Shown: one piece after another, positions 14,255-17,707 of the stretch
Position numbering within the stretch: position 1 is the stretch's first letter
Layout: each line of letters starts with the position of its first letter
NCBI GenBank assembly: GCA_902475435.1
Contig: CABRZL010000034.1
Location: forward strand, 1-17,707
Source: an uncultured Eubacteriales bacterium
Lineage (GTDB): Bacteria > Bacillota > Clostridia > Oscillospirales > Oscillospiraceae
Direction of reading: 5' to 3'
Length of the DNA: 17,707 nucleotides
Position numbers and translations under genes: made by a program
Notes under the pieces: generated by a model
What the model saw: the letters and a program-made list of their open reading frames with translations, nothing else
Told to the model about the DNA's origin: nothing
Databases searched by the model: none

Positions 14255-15889
14255 ATGAGTATATACCAAAAATATTGCCATGAAATTATGGATGAACACG
14301 GTAATCTGAAAAAACTAACACTAGACTATCCCGACAATTTTAACTTCGGTTATGATGTTGTCGATGCAATAGCAGCGGAAACCCCTGATAAGAGAGCGCT
14401 TGTGTGGTGCAATGTCCAAGGTGAAGAGCATATCTTTACTTTTTCGGACATCCAGAAATACAGTAATCAAATGGCGAACGTGTTCCGTGCCTCCGGTATC
14501 GGCCGCGGTGACCATGTGATGCTGATATTGAAACGCCACTATGAATATTGGTTCGCATCGGTAGCACTGCATAAACTGGGCGCTGTTATGATTCCCGCAA
14601 CCCATATGCTGACGGTAAGCGATTTTGTGTACCGTATCAAAGCGTCAAAGGTAAAAGCAATTGTTTGTACTTCGCAAAACGAGGTGCCTGACAAAATTCT
14701 GAACGCTTTGAAGCAGTCGGAACTGTCGGTAAAGCTTTGGTGTGTCCATGCCGATGTAGCCGGTTTTGAAGACATTACCGCCGCAATGGAAACTGCAAGC
14801 GAAGAACTGGACCGCATTCCCACCTTGGCGACAGATCCCATGATGCTGTACTTCACCTCCGGCACCACCGGTTATCCCAAAGGCGTGATTCACGAACACA
14901 CCTATCCGTTGGCTCATATTGTAACGGCAAAATATTGGCAGCAGGCCGAGGATAATGGGCTCCACTTTACCGTAGCAGAAACAGGCTGGGCGAAGGCATC
15001 CTGGGGCATGATTTATGGTCAATGGCTGATAGGCAGCGCCGTCATGGTCTATGACTTTGACAATTTTGAACCAAAACAGCTTACACATATTATTAACCGT
15101 TACGGCGTAACCTCTTTTTGTGCGCCGCCTACGGTTTATCGTTATCTGGTGCGTAAAGGCATTCCGGATATGCCCTCATTGAAGCACGCTTCTACTGCCG
15201 GCGAAATGTTGGCGCCTGAGGTATTCCGTAAATTCACGGAACACACAGGTCTTACGCTTTGCGAGGGATATGGTCAGACGGAAACAACGCTCTTGACGGC
15301 AAACTTCAAGGGCAGCAAAGCCGTAGACGGTTCCATGGGAACCCCTTCGCCATTCTATCACATTGAGCTTCGTGGAAAAGACGGAACGCCTGTTGCGGTA
15401 GGTGAAGTTGGAGAGGTTGTCGTCATCCCAAACGAGGATGGCAAACAGCCCGGCATCTTTACCGCTTATCTCGACAACGAGGAACAATATAACTATGTAT
15501 GGCGCGGTGGTGTCTATCACACGGGTGATGCGGCATATAGGGATGAAAACGGACACTACTGGTTCCACGGCCGATTTGACGACATTATTAAGACCGGCGG
15601 CTTCCGTGTAGGTCCTTATGAGGTAGAAAATGTCCTGATGGAGCATCCTGCCGTTGTGGAATGCAGCGTCATCGGGGTCCCCGATAGATTGCGGGGCCAG
15701 GCCATCAAGGCTGTCATCGTTCTCAGCCACGGTTATACACCTTCCAAAGCGCTTGAACTGGAAATCAAGGAATTCTGCAATCAGAAGCTCGCTGAATACA
15801 AATGGATCCGTATAATTGAATTTGTGGAGGAAATGCCAAAAACCATCAGCGGCAAGATTCAAAAGAACGTGCAGAGAAAGCAAAGTTAA
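14255..15889 (+). CDS. Acyl-CoA synthetase, medium-chain (ACSM-like) AMP-binding enzyme
   Basis: Adenylate-forming ligase that activates a carboxylic acid to acyl-AMP and then acyl-CoA. 544 aa, full length. Core motifs: P-loop TSGTTGYPKG (201-210), GWAKASWG (244-251), GYGQTETTLLTANFKG (338-353), YHTGDAA (421-427), GRFDDIIKTGGFRVGP hinge (439-454) and the C-terminal PKTISGKIQ with catalytic Lys534. GYGQTET followed by xLxxNFKG and the PKTISGKIQ end are typical of the medium-chain acyl-CoA synthetase family, which also contains benzoate- and short/branched-chain acid ligases. AAGGAG overlaps the accA stop, so it is the last gene of the fatty acid operon. It may recycle or import free fatty acids, or activate short branched acids as primers. 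Acyl-ACP synthetase activity is another option. Confidence 0.9.
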   Translation: MSIYQKYCHEIMDEHGNLKKLTLDYPDNFNFGYDVVDAIAAETPDKRALVWCNVQGEEHIFTFSDIQKYSNQMANVFRASGIGRGDHVMLILKRHYEYWFASVALHKLGAVMIPATHMLTVSDFVYRIKASKVKAIVCTSQNEVPDKILNALKQSELSVKLWCVHADVAGFEDITAAMETASEELDRIPTLATDPMMLYFTSGTTGYPKGVIHEHTYPLAHIVTAKYWQQAEDNGLHFTVAETGWAKASWGMIYGQWLIGSAVMVYDFDNFEPKQLTHIINRYGVTSFCAPPTVYRYLVRKGIPDMPSLKHASTAGEMLAPEVFRKFTEHTGLTLCEGYGQTETTLLTANFKGSKAVDGSMGTPSPFYHIELRGKDGTPVAVGEVGEVVVIPNEDGKQPGIFTAYLDNEEQYNYVWRGGVYHTGDAAYRDENGHYWFHGRFDDIIKTGGFRVGPYEVENVLMEHPAVVECSVIGVPDRLRGQAIKAVIVLSHGYTPSKALELEIKEFCNQKLAEYKWIRIIEFVEEMPKTISGKIQKNVQRKQS

Positions 15890-15940
15890 TGAGGCACTTA
15901 AAGTATACATCGTGGATATATCTCGGATAGGACAACTTAA

Positions 15941-16078
15941 TTTACAGGCAGGATAGATACGCCGTATGAGCAGGAAACCATCACAGGCAAAGCTCATACG
16001 GCTGCCGGGTTTGGGGCGGTAAAAGAAACTGTCTGCATGGCACCGGAGCCTGCTTCTCCCTGCTTTACAACAAGATAA
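15941..16078 (+). pseudogene. Possible decayed 3' gene fragment
   Basis: A 45-codon open stretch without a start codon, bounded by TAA at 15938 and TAA at 16076. It reads like real protein (GRIDTPYEQETITGKAHT, then AAGFGAVKETVCMAPEP), but I cannot name the family. It has no ribosome binding site and contains the 11-bp inverted repeat. It may be chance or the tail of a lost gene or mobile-element gene. Confidence 0.2.
15961..16002. repeat. Perfect 11-bp inverted repeat downstream of the fatty acid operon
   Basis: GCCGTATGAGC (15961-15971) and GCTCATACGGC (15992-16002) are exact complements with a 20-nt loop. There is no downstream T-tract on either strand. It could be an RNA stem in the operon's 3' UTR, a protein site or part of a mobile-element end; the sequence alone does not decide. 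Confidence 0.6.
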
Positions 16079-16230
16079 ATTGAAAGGTGCCACAATCAAA
16101 ACGCTCCATTCCATGTGGTACCGTACAACATGGCAAAAGCCGCAGTGTCAAAAACGGCAGACGATAGTCCCATCTGTTGCGGAACATAACAGCAAATTTG
16201 TAAAATAGTCAAAATTTTGTTGTGGGTATA

Positions 16231-16239
16231 TGGTATAAT
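16231..16239 (+). promoter_or_regulatory. Extended -10 promoter for the PAS sensor gene
   Basis: TGG followed by a perfect TATAAT (16234-16239) forms a consensus extended -10 element. No convincing -35 is present at 16-18 bp, which extended -10 promoters tolerate. The predicted start near 16246 gives a leader of about 50 nt, with a short CAGAG/CTCTG hairpin (16267-16271 and 16278-16282) just before the AAGGAG ribosome binding site at 16286-16291. Confidence 0.7.
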
Positions 16240-16296
16240 AGGTTTTATTGATATCTTATCCAGTCACAGAGACTGCTCTCTGCATAAGGAGTTGTT

Positions 16297-17707
16297 ATGA
16301 ACAAGATGCTAACCAATATGGAGGATATACTGAGTCGGCAAATCAGCGGCTTTCATCAATATACTTTGAGCGATCCAATTCATTTGAGTTATGTGAGCCA
16401 AAATCTTTGCGAGATGGTAGGCGTTCAGGAAAACGAATTGCTTCATGAAAGCAAGGATCTTTATATCCTGCTGGTTCACCCCGCCGATCGCAGACAGTAT
16501 TCCGACTTTATAGACAATTTAACGAAAAAGGAACAAGCTCTTACGGCAGAATATCGTCTGATAAAAAAGGATGGTACAATAATCTGCGTAAAAGATACAA
16601 CTACATCCAAAAGATTGGAAGACGGCACGCTAGTCGGTTATTCTGTTCTGACGGATATCACCGACATTAAACATGAAAACGACAATCTGCAGTTTCTAAA
16701 CGAAACCATTCCCTGCGGATTTTTGAAATATACCTGCGAAAAACAACCAAGGATTACCTATGTCAATCAGACAATGATTGATTTGCTTCGATTTCCCAAG
16801 GCAAAAACCGGAGAGCTTGATTACCTCGAAATGTATAAGAGCAATATTTTCTTGATGATACCGATGGAAGAACGCCGTAGGTTTTCCAAATATCTGAACC
16901 GTGTCTATTCTGCTGACGCTCCCATCGCCGGCGAAATCACATTGCTCCGTTGTGACGGAAGCCGAGCTCATGTGTTCGGCTGGGTAACGAAGTGCATCAA
17001 TGAACAAGGGGAAGCAGAGTTTCAAAGCGTTTGCATGGATATTACCGAACGCCACCAAACCAGAAAGGCAGCCGAGACAAAACGCTATCTAAAAGCGCTT
17101 ACTGATGTTTATGACAAGATATTCGAGTTTAATCTTGATACCAATACGGTAAAATGCCTGCACTGCGAGGATGCTTCTTCCTTCAAAAAATTTGAAGACA
17201 TCGCAATGCAGATCGATGATGCTTTGGATAAATGGATCATCAATGCTGTAGATCCCGAAGATCGTGAACAGGTTCGTTCCTTTTTTAAAGACTTTTGTCA
17301 AAAAAAGTTGTATGAACCCGAGTCAAAGCCGCCTCAGCTCACTTACAAAGCAAGGTCTTCAAGCGGAGAGCGAAAGCAATACATCGGTATTTTTATCAAA
17401 GTGGATGATTCCGTCAGTTTTTATTGCTGCCGGCACGTTCAAGATTCAGGAGAAGCCGCTGTTTTACGAACCGAGAACAACCATTTGAAAGAAAATATGA
17501 AAGAGCTTGTTATGCGCTTTTCCGACGGTATTGCTGCATTTGAAATTTCAGTTGACGGAAAAGTAAAACCCCTTTATGCAAGCGAAAACGTGTGTGAGTT
17601 CTTTGGATACACCAAAGATGAATGGCTTCCCTTGACGGAGAGCTTTACTCCTCTTGAAAACTTTGTTGCGTATAGTGAAGTGGCTTACGAGGATTTTGCA
17701 GAACTTC
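16297..17707 (+). CDS. Multi-PAS domain sensory protein (partial, C-terminus missing)
   Basis: I translated this by hand from ATG 16297 (AAGGAG 5 nt upstream): 470 codons stay open to the right edge. No signal peptide or membrane span is visible, so a cytoplasmic sensor is likely. A first PAS/PAC unit covers about 25-125, with YVSQNLCEMVGV, LVHPADRRQY and the PAC ending GYSVLTDITD. A second covers about 133-255 (ETIPCGFLKYTCEKQPRITY, ending SVCMDITERHQ). A more divergent third spans about 265-382 (KIFEFNLDTNTVKCLHCEDA, AVDPEDREQV). A fourth begins near 405 (MRFSDGIAAFEI, NVCEFFGYTKDEW). In gut Clostridia such PAS arrays commonly end in GGDEF/EAL or histidine kinase domains; the output domain lies beyond the window and is not assigned. 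The link to the fatty acid operon is only by position. Confidence 0.85.
   Translation, partial: MNKMLTNMEDILSRQISGFHQYTLSDPIHLSYVSQNLCEMVGVQENELLHESKDLYILLVHPADRRQYSDFIDNLTKKEQALTAEYRLIKKDGTIICVKDTTTSKRLEDGTLVGYSVLTDITDIKHENDNLQFLNETIPCGFLKYTCEKQPRITYVNQTMIDLLRFPKAKTGELDYLEMYKSNIFLMIPMEERRRFSKYLNRVYSADAPIAGEITLLRCDGSRAHVFGWVTKCINEQGEAEFQSVCMDITERHQTRKAAETKRYLKALTDVYDKIFEFNLDTNTVKCLHCEDASSFKKFEDIAMQIDDALDKWIINAVDPEDREQVRSFFKDFCQKKLYEPESKPPQLTYKARSSSGERKQYIGIFIKVDDSVSFYCCRHVQDSGEAAVLRTENNHLKENMKELVMRFSDGIAAFEISVDGKVKPLYASENVCEFFGYTKDEWLPLTESFTPLENFVAYSEVAYEDFAEL

Larger units (their letters stand above)
15890..16230. other. Noncoding stretch with several inverted repeats
   Basis: No intact gene. 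It holds a perfect 11-bp inverted repeat with a 20-nt loop (15961-16002), TGGCACC/GGTGCCA arms (16038-16044 and 16086-16092) and CCATGT/ACATGG arms (16111-16116 and 16128-16133). None is followed by a T-run, so I see no ordinary terminator for the eleven-gene operon. A minus-strand open frame over 15176-16114 is mostly antisense to the synthetase gene and has no recognisable domain. Confidence 0.5.

Noticed and set aside
15961..16060. Possible c-di-GMP or cobalamin riboswitch before the PAS sensor gene
   Set aside because: Fragments such as GGCAAAGC and GCCGGGTT look superficially like riboswitch pieces, but the order, spacing and paired elements do not match either consensus, and the predicted sensor-gene promoter (16234-16239) lies downstream of it.
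15176..16114. Long minus-strand open frame of 312 codons
   Set aside because: Mostly antisense to the intact acyl-CoA synthetase gene, low-complexity reading with many Cys/Arg/Phe, no recognisable domain, and the coding strand is clearly the plus strand.
1..17707. CRISPR array, tRNA/rRNA genes, transposase or phage genes
   Set aside because: No regularly spaced direct repeats, no cloverleaf or rRNA signatures, and no transposase, integrase or phage structural motifs were found in the reading frames examined.

Overview
The window looks like a chromosomal segment of a mid-GC Gram-positive anaerobe of the Clostridia, most likely a gut or rumen member of the Oscillospiraceae/Ruminococcaceae type. 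This is an inference from the Firmicutes-style fatty acid gene set (FabK as enoyl reductase, accB-fabZ-accC-accD-accA order), AGGAGG-type ribosome binding sites, SigA-like promoters and the protein styles. No rRNA, tRNA, CRISPR, complete insertion sequence or phage gene is visible.

Positions 1-1776, minus strand: an ABC importer of the TrpX/ABC_sub_bind class. It has a consensus promoter, a lipoprotein substrate-binding gene, an intercistronic terminator-like hairpin and a permease gene that runs off the left edge. Positions 1851-4798, minus strand: topB (DNA topoisomerase III) followed 5 nt later by exoA (exonuclease III/AP endonuclease).

Positions 4929-6160, plus strand, divergent from topB: an acyl-ACP thioesterase gene and a small MazG-like nucleotide pyrophosphohydrolase gene, closed by a strong intrinsic terminator. 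Positions 6161-6424 form a structured control region with a palindrome, 11-bp-phased GGAAC repeats, a perfect TATAAT and a hairpin near the predicted transcript start.

Positions 6425-15889, plus strand: an eleven-gene type II fatty acid synthesis operon, acpP-fabK-fabD-fabG-fabF-accB-fabZ-accC-accD-accA plus a medium-chain acyl-CoA synthetase-like gene. Genes are separated by 11 nt or less or overlap by 4-13 nt. AccA/B/C/D make malonyl-CoA, FabD loads malonyl onto AcpP, and FabF, FabG, FabZ and FabK carry out condensation, ketoreduction, dehydration and enoyl reduction. The initiating condensing enzyme fabH and a fabT/fapR regulator, often found at the head of such clusters, are absent here. 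The upstream thioesterase and terminal acyl-CoA synthetase suggest that free fatty acids are both released and activated around this locus.

Positions 15890-16296 hold a noncoding stretch with several inverted repeats and a possible decayed coding fragment, then an extended -10 promoter. From 16297 to the right edge runs a multi-PAS sensory protein whose output domain is cut off.

The most notable points are the architecture of the acpP control region, the thioesterase/acyl-CoA synthetase bracket with no fabH, and shared departures from family consensus in AccC and AccD. I did not find a convincing wholly new system.
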